Of a stretch of 64,000 bases of DNA, positions 48,133-57,594 are shown in pieces (the first letter of the stretch is position 1; each line of letters starts with the position of its first letter). This DNA is from Halomonas sp. GTDB lineage: Bacteria > Pseudomonadota > Gammaproteobacteria > Pseudomonadales > Halomonadaceae. The notes beneath the pieces were generated by a model, which worked only from the letters and a program-made list of their open reading frames with translations, did not search any database and was not told the DNA's origin. Location: contig NZ_JACUUD010000001.1 of assembly GCF_014859505.1 (NCBI RefSeq), forward strand, positions 1 through 64,000. The letters run 5' to 3'. The position numbers and the translations under genes are program-made.

Positions 48133-50360
48133 CGCCCCTCTCCTCTTTTCGTCCCTGCACGCGTCGCCCCATGAGCCCCCGCCAGCAGCCGGTCGCGCGC
48201 CTCGGCCGCCATGGGGCCGGGGGTCATCCCCAGCGCCCGCTGCAGATGCACCAGCGCCTGCAGCGCCTGCCAGCGCGCCTCGGCGGCGGCGAGACCCGTC
48301 TGGCGGGCGCTGGTGCGGGCGTCGATAAGCCCAACCTGGGGCAATGCCCCCTCGCGCCAGGCCACCTCGGCGAGCTTGAGCGCCTCCTCGGCATGGCCCT
48401 GGGCCTCCTCACGCAGCGTGATACGACGCCAGGCGGCCACCAGTTCGACGCTGGCCCCACGCAGGCGGGCCTCCAGTCCGAGGCGCGCGTCGGCGTCCTC
48501 CAGCGCCACCCGCTCCAGGCGCGCCGCGGCCTGGTCACGCTGGATGCTGCGCCGACCACCGGCATAGAGCGGCAGCCGCGCCGAGACGCCGACGCTCCAC
48601 TGGTCGCGACCGGTCTCGGGCAGCGACACGCCCGCGCCCTCCAGGGCTCCGACGCCGGCCTGGACCAGCGGGTTCGGGGACTCCCAGGGGGCCCGCTCGC
48701 CCTCCCCGCTGCGGGAGAGCTCGATGGTATAGCGGGCTTCGAGGCCCACCTCGGGCAGCCAGAAGGCCCGGCGGCGGGAGGTCAGCTCGCGGCGTGCCGC
48801 CTCGCGCAGCTCGCCGATCGCCTCGAGTTCGGCCGAATCGCGCAGCGCCGCGGTCACCAGGCGGTCCTGCCAGGCGGCGAGGCTCGCCGGGGAATCGAGC
48901 ACCGCCAGGAAGCGGCCATCGCCGCCGAGCCAGCCGGGGCGGGTGAGGTCCGGTTCGGTCGGGGACAGCGGCGCGGCCGAGTCGCGCCCGAGCCGGCGGT
49001 TGAGGGCGATCCTCAGCCGCTCGCGATCGGCCACAGCCTGCTCCAGGCGCTCCCGGGCCTGGAGGAGCTCTGCCTCGAAGCGGGCCACCTCGCCTCGCCC
49101 CACGGCACCGGCGGCCTCGCCGCGCACCGCCCGGTCGCGCTGGGCGCGGGCCAGCTCGAGGTCGGCCTGGAGCACCTCGCGGCTGGCGTCGAGCCGCAGC
49201 AGGTCGAGGAACTCCCGCGCGACGTCCAGGGCCAGGTCGAGGCTCTCCACCTCGAGCTCGGCGCGCCGGGCGCGGTCGAGGCTGCCGGCGACGGCGATGG
49301 CAGCCAGCGCCGGCTCGGAGAAGAGCAGCTGCTCCAGCACCGCCCCGCCGCTGGCCAGGCGCTCGGGCTCCTGGCCCAGGGCCGCGCGGGCGCGGGTCTC
49401 GTCGATCATTCGCCCGGTGGCCTCCAGGTAGAGACTGGGGCGATAGCGCGAGGCCGCCAGGTCGCGTTCGAAGGCTTCCACCTCGACGCCCTGGCGGGCG
49501 GCGGCCAGGCCCAGGTTGTCGACGAGCGCGAGGGCCACCGCCTGTCCGAGATCGAGCCGTTCACCGCCGGGGACGACTGCCTCGCCCACCAGACGCGCCT
49601 GGCTGAGCAGCCCGAAGCTGGGCGACCAGCCGAGGCGGTCGGCGGTCTCGAGGTTGAGCCAGGCACGCCCCAGGGCGGGACGCGAGTCGAGGGGTTCGGG
49701 TGGGCGGCCGGCAACGAGATCATCCAGGCGCAGCGCCACCCGGCGCAGCCAGGCATCGACATCCAGGGCCCCGGGCGAGGAGAGCAGCACGCCGCGCTCC
49801 ACCTGGCGGGCATCGGTCAGCGCCACGCTGGGCACACCGGCCTCGGTCAATCTGGCGAAGAGCCGGCGCTCGTCGGCCTCATCGAGCTCGGGCAGGGCCA
49901 GCACCAGGGCGGCATCGGCGCCCTGGAGGTCGGCGTCAGAAGGAGATCCGGCGGGGGTGACGCCCAGGGGGGCCAGCGCGATGCCGCGGGCCCCGGCCTG
50001 GGCGGCCAGGGCCTCGCCGGCGGTCTCGATCGACCAGACAGGGCCAAGCAGCAGTACCCGGGAGGCGCCGTCGAGGGGCTCCAGGGCGAAGGGGTCCGTG
50101 GCGGTGAGAAACGCGGGGATTTCCAGGCGCGCAAGACCCGGCAGCCGAACGCCGGTGCCGGGCGCTGCCGGCACGACCACAGGTGTGGCGCGTCCGGCGG
50201 AGAGGCGATCGAGCTCGCGCTGCAGGGCCGGCAGATCGGCATGGCCGCCCGGCAGCAGGCGCGGATCGAAGGCAGCGTCGGCCGCCGAGACGGCGACCGG
50301 CGCCAGCAGCGGCGCACACACCAGGGCAATGAACAGGCGCTTCCATGCGGTGACGTTCAT
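48129..50360 (-). CDS. TolC-family outer-membrane protein with extra N-terminal domain
   Basis: Protein of 743 residues, much longer than usual TolC proteins (about 420-500). After a signal peptide (to about 26, SAADAA), residues about 40-250 form an extra domain with alternating strands and helices that resembles ABC-transporter substrate-binding proteins of the TM_ABC_sub_bind type (VLLLGPVWS, GADAALVLAL, GVPSVALTDARQVERGVLLS). Residues about 270-740 show the TolC pattern: Ala/Leu/Arg-rich coiled hairpins and two DQWSVGVSARLPLYAGG-like strand regions. It leads the RND operon. The start is the ATG at 50360; a GTG ten codons earlier is in frame. Confidence 0.88.
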   Translation of the reverse strand: MNVTAWKRLFIALVCAPLLAPVAVSAADAAFDPRLLPGGHADLPALQRELDRLSAGRATPVVVPAAPGTGVRLPGLARLEIPAFLTATDPFALEPLDGASRVLLLGPVWSIETAGEALAAQAGARGIALAPLGVTPAGSPSDADLQGADAALVLALPELDEADERRLFARLTEAGVPSVALTDARQVERGVLLSSPGALDVDAWLRRVALRLDDLVAGRPPEPLDSRPALGRAWLNLETADRLGWSPSFGLLSQARLVGEAVVPGGERLDLGQAVALALVDNLGLAAARQGVEVEAFERDLAASRYRPSLYLEATGRMIDETRARAALGQEPERLASGGAVLEQLLFSEPALAAIAVAGSLDRARRAELEVESLDLALDVAREFLDLLRLDASREVLQADLELARAQRDRAVRGEAAGAVGRGEVARFEAELLQARERLEQAVADRERLRIALNRRLGRDSAAPLSPTEPDLTRPGWLGGDGRFLAVLDSPASLAAWQDRLVTAALRDSAELEAIGELREAARRELTSRRRAFWLPEVGLEARYTIELSRSGEGERAPWESPNPLVQAGVGALEGAGVSLPETGRDQWSVGVSARLPLYAGGRRSIQRDQAAARLERVALEDADARLGLEARLRGASVELVAAWRRITLREEAQGHAEEALKLAEVAWREGALPQVGLIDARTSARQTGLAAAEARWQALQALVHLQRALGMTPGPMAAEARDRLLAGAHGATRAGTKRGEGR

Positions 50361-50392
50361 GTCGATCAGCCGGTGGGTGGGAGATGGCACCG

Positions 50393-50421
50393 AGTATAAA
50401 CAACTGTTTGAAAGTTGCCAG
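50393..50421 (-). promoter_or_regulatory. Promoter and operator-like repeat of the RND efflux operon
   Basis: On the minus strand: -35 CTGGCA (50416-50421), 17-bp spacer, -10 TATACT (50393-50398). The inverted repeat AAACA-AC-TGTTT (50398-50409) lies in the spacer, the normal place for a repressor site. No regulator gene is adjacent. Confidence 0.55.
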
Positions 50422-50447
50422 GTTCAACGCTGACTCGGGCCAAGGGA

Positions 50448-50558
50448 GCGCCGGGGACAGGTCGTAGAGGGGGTCCTATGCCAGGGATGGCATCGGTAGC
50501 GCCCAGGGAGGGGTTTACAGCGCCCCCTCGCAGACCTGTTGCCGGATCAGCTCCCGAC
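50448..50558 (+). repeat. Intergenic hairpin repeat, copy 2
   Basis: The counterpart of the element at 42052-42161, in inverted orientation. Stems: ACAGGTC (50457-50463) / GACCTGT (50533-50539), GAGGGGG (50467-50473) / CCCCCTC (50523-50529), and inner hairpin ATGCCA-GGGA-TGGCAT (50478-50493). Several bases differ from copy 1, but the changes occur in pairs that keep the stems. It lies between the DUF6586 and TolC-like genes. Confidence 0.85.
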
Positions 50559-50612
50559 GAAGGAACTTGAAATTGGCAGATAGGGCAGACTGGGGGCCTT
50601 TGTCGCTCGCCC

Positions 50613-51077
50613 CTACCACTCCTGACTGGTTTCACGCAGGGCGGCGAGTTCAGCCTTGGCCTCGGCGAGGCACCAGCGCAGTTCGTCGCCCAGCGCCGCG
50701 CCGCTGCCCACGGCGATCAGGCCGGCCGCGGCCCCGCTACGGCGGCGAGCCACGCCCTCGCTTGAGTGCAGCGTCTCGAGCCTGCCGACCAGCCAGGCTA
50801 GCCAGCTGTCGGGTCGCGCGGCCAGCTCGCGCAGGCGGTGCAGCTCGGCGATGCCGGCCCCCTCGGCCCCCAGCAGCTCGCGCCAGGCGTGGCGCTCGAG
50901 GCGAGCATGCTCGGTCACCTCGCGCAACAGCGACTCCAGGGCCAGCTCGGCCAGCGCCAGGGCGCCCTCCTCCGCCGCCATGCGTCGCGCCTCAGCGTGC
51001 TCGTCGCCGCCTTCGGGGGTGTCGAGCAGTAGCTCGGCCTGGTAGAGCAGCTGGTTGGTACGGGCTCTCGGGGTCAC
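50613..51077 (-). CDS. DUF6586 family protein
   Basis: Protein of 154 residues, predicted helical and acidic, starting with GTG that overlaps the topA stop (GTGA). Its N-terminus ([15 protein letters not shown]) and place directly after topA match PA3010 of Pseudomonas, a member of DUF6586. The function is unknown; tight translational coupling with topA suggests matched expression. Confidence 0.82.
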   Translation of the reverse strand: MTPRARTNQLLYQAELLLDTPEGGDEHAEARRMAAEEGALALAELALESLLREVTEHARLERHAWRELLGAEGAGIAELHRLRELAARPDSWLAWLVGRLETLHSSEGVARRRSGAAAGLIAVGSGAALGDELRWCLAEAKAELAALRETSQEW

Positions 51078-53713
51078 TTGCGCTTGTCCTCCACCTGCCA
51101 GCGGTGGCCGTCGAAGGTGGCCTTCCATCCGGTGGTCTTGCCCTCCTCGTCGGTCATCACGAACTGCTCCTTGGCCTTGCGCGAGAAGCGGATCTGCGCC
51201 GGGCGGCCATCCGGATCCTCGCTGGGCGCGTCGAGCAGGTAGCGATACTTCTCGGGAAGCTCCTCGGCGTGGGCCTTGAGCTCGCGGACCAGCGGCGGGC
51301 GGGTCTCGCGGTTCTTGGGGAACTTGCTCGCCGCCAGGAACAGGCCGCTGGCCCCGTCGCGCAGCACATAGTGGTCATCGACCTTCTGGCACTCGAGCTC
51401 CGGCATGTCGATGGGGTCCATCTTGGGCGGCGCCACCTCGCCGCTGCGCAGCAGCTTGCGGGTGTTCTTGCACTCGCTGCTGGTGCAGCCGAAGTACTTG
51501 CCGAAGCGCCCGGACTTGAGCTGCATCTCGCTGCCGCACTTGTCGCACTCGATGGTCGGGCCGTCATAGCCCTTGATGCGGAACCTGCCCTGCTCGATCT
51601 CGTAGCCGTCGCAGTCCGGGCTGTTGCCGCAGATATGCAGCTTGCGGGTCTCATCGATCAGGTAGCTGTCCATGGCGGTGCCGCACTTTGGGCAGCGGTG
51701 CTTGGCCCGCAGGGCATCGGTCTCGGCCTCCTCGTCGGCGTCGGCGGCCACCGCCTCCTCGCCGGGCAGCAGGTCGATGGTGGTCTTGCAGCGCTCCTTG
51801 GGCGGCAGGTTGTAGCCTGAGCAGCCCAGGAAGACCCCGGTGGAGGCGGTGCGGATCTGCATCTTGCGCCCGCAGCTGGGGCAGTCGATGTCGGTGGGCA
51901 CCGGCTGGTTGGGGCGCATGCCCGCCTCGCTCTCGGCCTCCGCGAGCTCCTTCCTGAACTCGGCATAGAAGGCGTCGAGCAGCGCGCGCCAGTTGCGCTC
52001 GCCCTCCGCCACCTCGTCGAGGCCATCCTCCATGCGCGCCGTGAAGGAGTAGTCCATCAGGTCGGGGAAGGACTCCTTGAGGCGCTCGGTGACGATGTCG
52101 CCGAGCTTCTCGGCATAGAAGCGCCGGTTCTCCAGCTTGACGTAGCCGCGGTCCTGGATGGTGGAGATGATCGAGGCATAGGTGGAGGGCCGACCGATGC
52201 CGCGCTTCTCCAGCTCCTTGACCAGGCTCGCCTCGGTGTAGCGGGCCGGGGGCTTGGTGAAGTGCTGCAGCGGGTCAAGGGACGCCAGGGTCATGGGAGT
52301 GCCCTCGGCGAGATCCGGCAGCGACTGGTCCTCGTTCTTGCCGGCCGGCTTCATCACGCGGGTGTAGCCGTCGAACTTGAGCACGCGGCCCTTGGCCTTG
52401 AGCTCGTAGCCGTCCACCTCCACGGTCAGGGTACTGGAGAGATACTCGGCCGGGGTCATCTGGCAGGCCACGAACTGGCGCCAGATCAGCTCGTAGAGCC
52501 GCTCGGCGTCGCGCTCCATGCCGGCGAGCTCGGTGGCACGCCGCCCCACGTCGGAGGGACGGATCGCCTCGTGGGCCTCCTGGGCGCCCTCCTTGCTGGA
52601 GTAGCGGTTGGGCCCCTCCGGCAGGTAGCGCGGTCCGAACTCCTCGCCGATGAACTCGCGCACTGTCTCCACCGCATCCTTCGACAGGTTGGTGGAGTCG
52701 GTACGCATGTAGGTGATATAGCCCGCCTCGTAGAGGCGCTGGGCCAGGGTCATGGTCTTCTTCACCGAGAAGCCCAGCCGGCCGCTGGCGGCCTGCTGCA
52801 GGGTCGAGGTGATGAAGGGCGCGTTCGGCTTCGACCGCGTGGGCTTGTCTTCCCGCGCGCTGATGGCGAGTGACGCCTGCCTCAGCGCGGCGATGCGCTC
52901 CAGGGTCTCGGCCTCGGAGGTGGGCCGGAAGGCCTTGCCGTCCTGGCGCACCAGCTCGAAGCGCACCGGCTCGCCGTCGGCCCCCTCGGCCCGCGGGACC
53001 AGGTCGGCATGGACGTCCCAGAACTCCTCGGGCACGAAGGCGCGGATCTCGCGCTCGCGCTCGACGATCAGACGCATGGCCACCGACTGGACGCGGCCGG
53101 CCGAGAGGCCCCGGGCGATCTTGGCCCACAGCAGCGGCGAGAGCATGAAGCCGACCACCCGGTCCAGGAAGCGCCGCGCCTGTTGGGCCTCGACCCGCGG
53201 GATGTTGAGGGTGCCGGGGTCCTTGAACGCCTCCTGGATGGCGTTCCTGGTGATCTCGTTGAAGACCACGCGCTTGTAGCGCGCGTCGTCGCCGCCGATG
53301 GTCTCGCGAAGGTGCCAGGCGATGGCCTCTCCCTCGCGGTCGAGATCGGTGGCGAGATAGACGGTGTCGGCCTTCTGGGCCAGTTTCTGGAGTTCGGCGA
53401 CCACCTTCTCCTTGCCCGGCAGGATCTCGTAGTGGGCCTCCCAGCCGTGCTCGGGGTCGATGCCCATGCGCCGGATCAGTTGCTCCCGGGACTTGCGCTT
53501 CTTGTACTCGACTTTCTCGTCCGGCGACATCTTGCGGGTCAGCGCGGCCTGACGCGCGCGCTCCTTGGGATCCGAGGCCGCCTTGCCCGCGCCGCTGGTC
53601 GGCAGATCACGGATGTGACCCACGCTCGACTTCACGATGAAGTCGTTGCCGAGATACTTGTTGATCGTCTTGGCCTTGGCGGGCGACTCGACGATGACCA
53701 GTGACTTTCCCAT
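51074..53713 (-). CDS. topA: DNA topoisomerase I
   Basis: Type IA topoisomerase of 879 residues that relaxes negative supercoils. The TOPRIM domain begins with [12 protein letters not shown] and has the DxD region in [14 protein letters not shown]; the catalytic Tyr is in ITYMRTDST (about 331). The C-terminal part has zinc-ribbon modules with CPSC/CSGY, CPKC/CGNSPDC and CDKC/CTSSEC cysteines. The ATG at 53713 gives [11 protein letters not shown], with GGAG upstream; the seven-residue in-frame extension is not needed. Confidence 0.98.
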   Translation of the reverse strand: MGKSLVIVESPAKAKTINKYLGNDFIVKSSVGHIRDLPTSGAGKAASDPKERARQAALTRKMSPDEKVEYKKRKSREQLIRRMGIDPEHGWEAHYEILPGKEKVVAELQKLAQKADTVYLATDLDREGEAIAWHLRETIGGDDARYKRVVFNEITRNAIQEAFKDPGTLNIPRVEAQQARRFLDRVVGFMLSPLLWAKIARGLSAGRVQSVAMRLIVEREREIRAFVPEEFWDVHADLVPRAEGADGEPVRFELVRQDGKAFRPTSEAETLERIAALRQASLAISAREDKPTRSKPNAPFITSTLQQAASGRLGFSVKKTMTLAQRLYEAGYITYMRTDSTNLSKDAVETVREFIGEEFGPRYLPEGPNRYSSKEGAQEAHEAIRPSDVGRRATELAGMERDAERLYELIWRQFVACQMTPAEYLSSTLTVEVDGYELKAKGRVLKFDGYTRVMKPAGKNEDQSLPDLAEGTPMTLASLDPLQHFTKPPARYTEASLVKELEKRGIGRPSTYASIISTIQDRGYVKLENRRFYAEKLGDIVTERLKESFPDLMDYSFTARMEDGLDEVAEGERNWRALLDAFYAEFRKELAEAESEAGMRPNQPVPTDIDCPSCGRKMQIRTASTGVFLGCSGYNLPPKERCKTTIDLLPGEEAVAADADEEAETDALRAKHRCPKCGTAMDSYLIDETRKLHICGNSPDCDGYEIEQGRFRIKGYDGPTIECDKCGSEMQLKSGRFGKYFGCTSSECKNTRKLLRSGEVAPPKMDPIDMPELECQKVDDHYVLRDGASGLFLAASKFPKNRETRPPLVRELKAHAEELPEKYRYLLDAPSEDPDGRPAQIRFSRKAKEQFVMTDEEGKTTGWKATFDGHRWQVEDKRK

Positions 53714-53904
53714 AGTGCTCCACTGAAAGTGCACGGCGTGGACCTCGAGTCCTCGCCTGACAATGCCATACCGCCCTGATTCGGCGGGCGAAAAATGCGC
53801 CTACCCTACCCCAGCGTCCCTTGTCGCGCCAGTGGGAGCCTCGGGTTGGCGCTTACTGACCCTAGACCGCACTCTTGCGACAGGGCAAGCCTGACGTCAA
53901 TGAC

Positions 53905-53936
53905 AGCGCCCCCGCCACCGGAGTGGCAGGGGCGCT
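53905..53936 (-). terminator. Hairpin after the DUF3141 gene
   Basis: A GC-rich imperfect inverted repeat (AGCGCCCC...GGGGCGCT with inner GCCAC/GTGGC) starts 24 nt after the DUF3141 stop on the minus strand. There is no T-run, so it may be a weak terminator or an mRNA-end structure. Confidence 0.5.
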
Positions 53937-53959
53937 GCTGGGGTCGTGCCGGGCCTGGA

Positions 53960-56419
53960 TCAGCGCTTGCTGCCACCCGGCTTGCGACGCGGGGCCGGCG
54001 TCCGGCGGCGCGGTGCCGCGGCCTTGGCGGCAGGTTCCTCGGCCTTGGCGGCGGGCTGCTCGGCCTTGGCGACGGGTTCCTCGACCTTGGCGACGGGCGC
54101 CTCGGCATTCGCCGCCGGCTGGGACTCCATCAGGCCCTCCAGGTCGCTCAGGGCCAGGCGCTGGGCCTCGGCCTGGCTGCCGACCCATTCCTGGGCCTCG
54201 GCACGCGCCTGGGCCTCGAGGATCGGCGCCTGGTCGATGGCCTGCTCGAAGAGCCCCCGCACCCGGGCCAGGCGCTCGGTAGAGTGCTCGGAGAGCTCAC
54301 CGCTGGCCGCCAGCACGTGCTCGATGTGCCAGAGGTGGCCAGCGATCTGCTCCGCCGTCTGCCCCTTGAGCAGTTCGGGCAGTGCCTCTACGGCCGCCTC
54401 CCGGTCGAGCTTGAGGATGAAGAACTGTTCGCGCATCAGCCGCTTGAAGTCCCCCACGGTGAGCTGAGGCTCCAGCTCGGCATGAGTGGCTCGCAGGCGC
54501 TTGAAGTTGCGCTCGTCGGTGGAGGGCGCCCCCCCCAGCACGAAGATCAGCGCACGGATCACCGCCTCGTGGCTGCCACCTTCGGCGACCTGCTCGCTCA
54601 GTTCGGCCTGGCGACGCGCGATGAAACGGCGATGCTCAGGCTCTGACCCCGGACGGCGACGATGCACGTGGGCATCACCGCCCAGGCCCACCAGGGACTG
54701 CAGGAGTGGCTGGCCGTAGACATCCAGGAAGAGCCGTTCGGTGGCACCGTCGCGCAGGTCACGCCAGGCGTTGAGGCTGCCGGTGACCTGGCTGGAGGCG
54801 ATCGACTCCAGTACCCGGAAGAGGTTGTCCTCGTCCACCGGGTGACGATCGGCGCGAATCTTGTCGGCCAGCACCGGGATCGCATTCATCAGCGGGTTGC
54901 GGTCGGAGAAGAGGCGATAGCCCATCCGGTTGGGATGCATGCGACGCATCCAGTGAGCCGATTCGGGTGTGGCCATACCGCGCACCCAGGGCTGCAGGAA
55001 GAGCCGATAGAGGCCCAGGTTGATCTCGGACAGCCGCGCCACGGTGGCGAAGCGGGTATCGTCCTCGGGGCTGTGCTGCACCACCTGGTCGAGCTCCTCG
55101 ATGCTGCGCGAGGTGAACTCCAGCAGGTAGTCCCGCTCGATCAGCTCGGCGTCATCGCGCTGGGCGGCATCGGACACGGTGGTCTCGTAGAGCCCCGGGG
55201 GCAGCACGTCGATATAGTCCATGTTGGCCGTGAACTCGGCGTGCTCCTTGCGGGAGACGCTGCCCGACACGAAGATGCCCAGATGCCCGGTGGTGTCATG
55301 CACGCAGTAGACGATGGTCTGCTCGCTGGCCACGATGTCATCGACGTCTTCATAGAGGTCGCGCACCCAGCCCAGCGCCTGGGGCGGCGGGGTGATGTCA
55401 TCGCCCTTGGAGCAGAACACCACTACCGGCGAGCGCAGGTTGCGCAGGTCGATGCGCCGACCATCGGAAGTCACCAGCTGGGCGGTGGAGAGACGGTTGC
55501 CGACGAAGAGGTTGTCGACGATGTACTGGATCTCGTTGCCGCCGAGCACCACGTGGCCGCCCCACCAGCGCTCGAACTCCAGGTAGCGGCTGGCCTCGGT
55601 GTCGATGTTGGCATAGAGGCGATACTGCTTGGTCCAGAAGGTGTTGGCCGGATTGAGGTTCTCGAAATTCTGCACCAGCCAGGCGCCGTCGAACTGACCA
55701 TCTCCCAGGTCGCTGAACAGGGAGGTCATCCAGCTGCCGCCGCTCATGCCCCCGGCGTAGCGCATCGGGGCATTGCCGCGCTGGCCGGCCCAGTAGGAGA
55801 GCGGCGCACCGGCGATCAGGATCGGCCCGAACAGGTCGGGCTCCAGTGACGCCGCCATCATGATCTGCCAGCCGGCCTGGCAATTGCCCACCACCATGGG
55901 TTTCTCGGCCCCGCGCTCGCTGTGGAGGCGATTCACATGGCGCAGGAAGGCGATCTCCGCCTCCACCACGTCTTCCACGCTCTGACCCGGCTCCGGGTAG
56001 GGCAGAAAGCCGATGAAGTAGCAGGGGTGGCCGGCACGCAGGGCCACGCCCAGCTCGCTGTCGGGTTTGAAGCCGCCGATGCCCGGGCCATGACCGGCGC
56101 GGGGATCGACCACCACGAAGGGGCGCATCTGCGGGTCGGTGGGGTATCCCGCGGGAGGCAGGATACGCAGCAGTTCATAGTTGACCGGACGCGACAGGTC
56201 GCGGCCGTCGATCAATACCTCGGCATCGAAGCCCAGCACGCTGGGCTTGGTCTGCTCGATGTGTTCGAGGTACTGGTTGCCACGCTGGCGCATCACATCC
56301 ATGTAGAGCACGCTGCGCTCGAAGGCATCCAACCAGTAGCGGCCCGCCGCGCGTCCGAACCCGAAGGGGTCGAGCAGCGTCACCACGGGGGCCGGGGGAG
56401 TCGGCATCGGAAGATTCAT
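53960..56419 (-). CDS. DUF3141 PhaC-like hydrolase with Lys/Ala-rich tail
   Basis: Protein of 819 residues. The middle part is an alpha/beta-hydrolase related to polyhydroxyalkanoate synthases: a GNCQAG nucleophile box with Cys near 178, an acid in CSKGDDITPP (about 338) and a His in DTTGHLGIF (about 379). A helical region of about 300 residues follows. The last 45 residues are a low-complexity tail of EEPVAKAE-type repeats ending in Arg/Lys-rich sequence, like the DNA-binding tail of PhaF. No signal peptide, so cytoplasmic. No other pha genes are near. Polyester-related activity is inferred, not shown. Confidence 0.85.
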   Translation of the reverse strand: MNLPMPTPPAPVVTLLDPFGFGRAAGRYWLDAFERSVLYMDVMRQRGNQYLEHIEQTKPSVLGFDAEVLIDGRDLSRPVNYELLRILPPAGYPTDPQMRPFVVVDPRAGHGPGIGGFKPDSELGVALRAGHPCYFIGFLPYPEPGQSVEDVVEAEIAFLRHVNRLHSERGAEKPMVVGNCQAGWQIMMAASLEPDLFGPILIAGAPLSYWAGQRGNAPMRYAGGMSGGSWMTSLFSDLGDGQFDGAWLVQNFENLNPANTFWTKQYRLYANIDTEASRYLEFERWWGGHVVLGGNEIQYIVDNLFVGNRLSTAQLVTSDGRRIDLRNLRSPVVVFCSKGDDITPPPQALGWVRDLYEDVDDIVASEQTIVYCVHDTTGHLGIFVSGSVSRKEHAEFTANMDYIDVLPPGLYETTVSDAAQRDDAELIERDYLLEFTSRSIEELDQVVQHSPEDDTRFATVARLSEINLGLYRLFLQPWVRGMATPESAHWMRRMHPNRMGYRLFSDRNPLMNAIPVLADKIRADRHPVDEDNLFRVLESIASSQVTGSLNAWRDLRDGATERLFLDVYGQPLLQSLVGLGGDAHVHRRRPGSEPEHRRFIARRQAELSEQVAEGGSHEAVIRALIFVLGGAPSTDERNFKRLRATHAELEPQLTVGDFKRLMREQFFILKLDREAAVEALPELLKGQTAEQIAGHLWHIEHVLAASGELSEHSTERLARVRGLFEQAIDQAPILEAQARAEAQEWVGSQAEAQRLALSDLEGLMESQPAANAEAPVAKVEEPVAKAEQPAAKAEEPAAKAAAPRRRTPAPRRKPGGSKR

Positions 56420-56546
56420 CGCGAGCTCCTGGCATTGCGGTCAGAGGAAAGGGGACATCAGGCCGTGGAAAATCCACGGCTTTTGCTGCATCGCAATATA
56501 ACGCAATTTCGACACCTCTGCGAGTGAAAACTCCGTGACAGGGGCG

Positions 56547-57494
56547 CTATTCGTCGCTCGGCGGACCCATCAGCGAGACGGCTTTTTCCACGCCGAGCAG
56601 TTCCTCCAGGCCCCGCCGGCCCCGCCGCCAGGCCTCCTCGGGGGTGCGCCCCCAGGCCGTGAGTCGCACCTCGCCCCCCGTCTCGGGAGCGCGATCCAGG
56701 CGCAGGCCGGGCCCGCCGCTGATGCCGGCCGCCGTCTCGGGAACGCAGCGCCACTGCAGGGCATGCCCGCGGGGGGCCAGGGCCGCCTGGCGATCCCGCA
56801 GCCGGTCGCCGGCGGCCAAGCGCAGCTGGACCACCACCGGATCCAGGCCGGTGAGCACTTCGTCAAGCGACTCGCGACCGGTCAGCCCGGGGCGCATCTC
56901 GCAGAATCCCAGTTGATTCTCCTGCAGCGCAAATCGCAGGGTCACAAGCCCGATCAGCTCAAGCCCGGCCAGCCCCTGCACCGCGAGCTGGCCGAGGTAG
57001 GCGCGCCGCTCGGGCGTCAGCCAGGTTACCGGGGCTCGCACCTGAGCGCTGCCGAGTGGCTCCCTTACCGCCAGCCAGCGCACCCGGGCGAGCCGGTCGC
57101 CGAGCACCGCCAGCTCGACCTGCCGCCCGGGCACGCCCTCCTCGGCCAGGGGGACACCCGCCTCGCGCAGCAGGGCCCGGGCCGCGGCACCATCCTGCAT
57201 GGCCTCGATCAGCGCCAGCCGAGGCCCCACGAAGGGAAGCCCGCCGGCCAGGCAGGCCCTGGCCAGGGCGAGCTGACGCCGGGTGTCGGCTTCACCGGGA
57301 TGCAGCGCCGTGCAGCCGGCACTCAGAGCGCGCGCCACCAGGGCCTCGGCGGGCTCGTCGGGGGTGGTGGCGCCCAGGCAGGCCAGACCCAGCTCGGCGG
57401 CGGCCTGGCGTACCCGCAGGCCGGCCAGCCCCACGGCGGCCAGGGCGATCCGCGGCGGCGGCTGGCCCGCCCCGGGAAGGGTGAAGGTGCTCAT
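56547..57494 (-). CDS. Degenerate biotin-carboxylase-like protein
   Basis: Protein of 315 residues; real biotin carboxylases have about 450-470. The N-terminal fold is traceable (RIALAAVGLAGLRVRQAAAELG, then TALHPGEAD in place of AIHPGYGF, and GLPFVGP), as is a late stretch GFCEMRPGLTGRESLDEVLTGLDPVVVQLRLAAG that parallels FLEMNxRLQVEHPVTExxTGxDLV. The ATP-grasp core with its Lys and Glu metal ligands is absent. It diverges from a LysR gene like PycR, which in Pseudomonas adjoins pyruvate carboxylase genes. It therefore looks like a reduced, probably non-catalytic relic or regulatory derivative of PycA; no pycB is near. Confidence 0.7.
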   Translation of the reverse strand: MSTFTLPGAGQPPPRIALAAVGLAGLRVRQAAAELGLACLGATTPDEPAEALVARALSAGCTALHPGEADTRRQLALARACLAGGLPFVGPRLALIEAMQDGAAARALLREAGVPLAEEGVPGRQVELAVLGDRLARVRWLAVREPLGSAQVRAPVTWLTPERRAYLGQLAVQGLAGLELIGLVTLRFALQENQLGFCEMRPGLTGRESLDEVLTGLDPVVVQLRLAAGDRLRDRQAALAPRGHALQWRCVPETAAGISGGPGLRLDRAPETGGEVRLTAWGRTPEEAWRRGRRGLEELLGVEKAVSLMGPPSDE

Positions 57495-57594
57495 GGCACG
57501 GTTGCCTCCTTGGCGATGGCCCCGGCGGGGCCGGCAGTGCTAGCATGGATCACAGACCGACAGGAGGCCGACGGCGCCCATCCGGCAAGTGATC

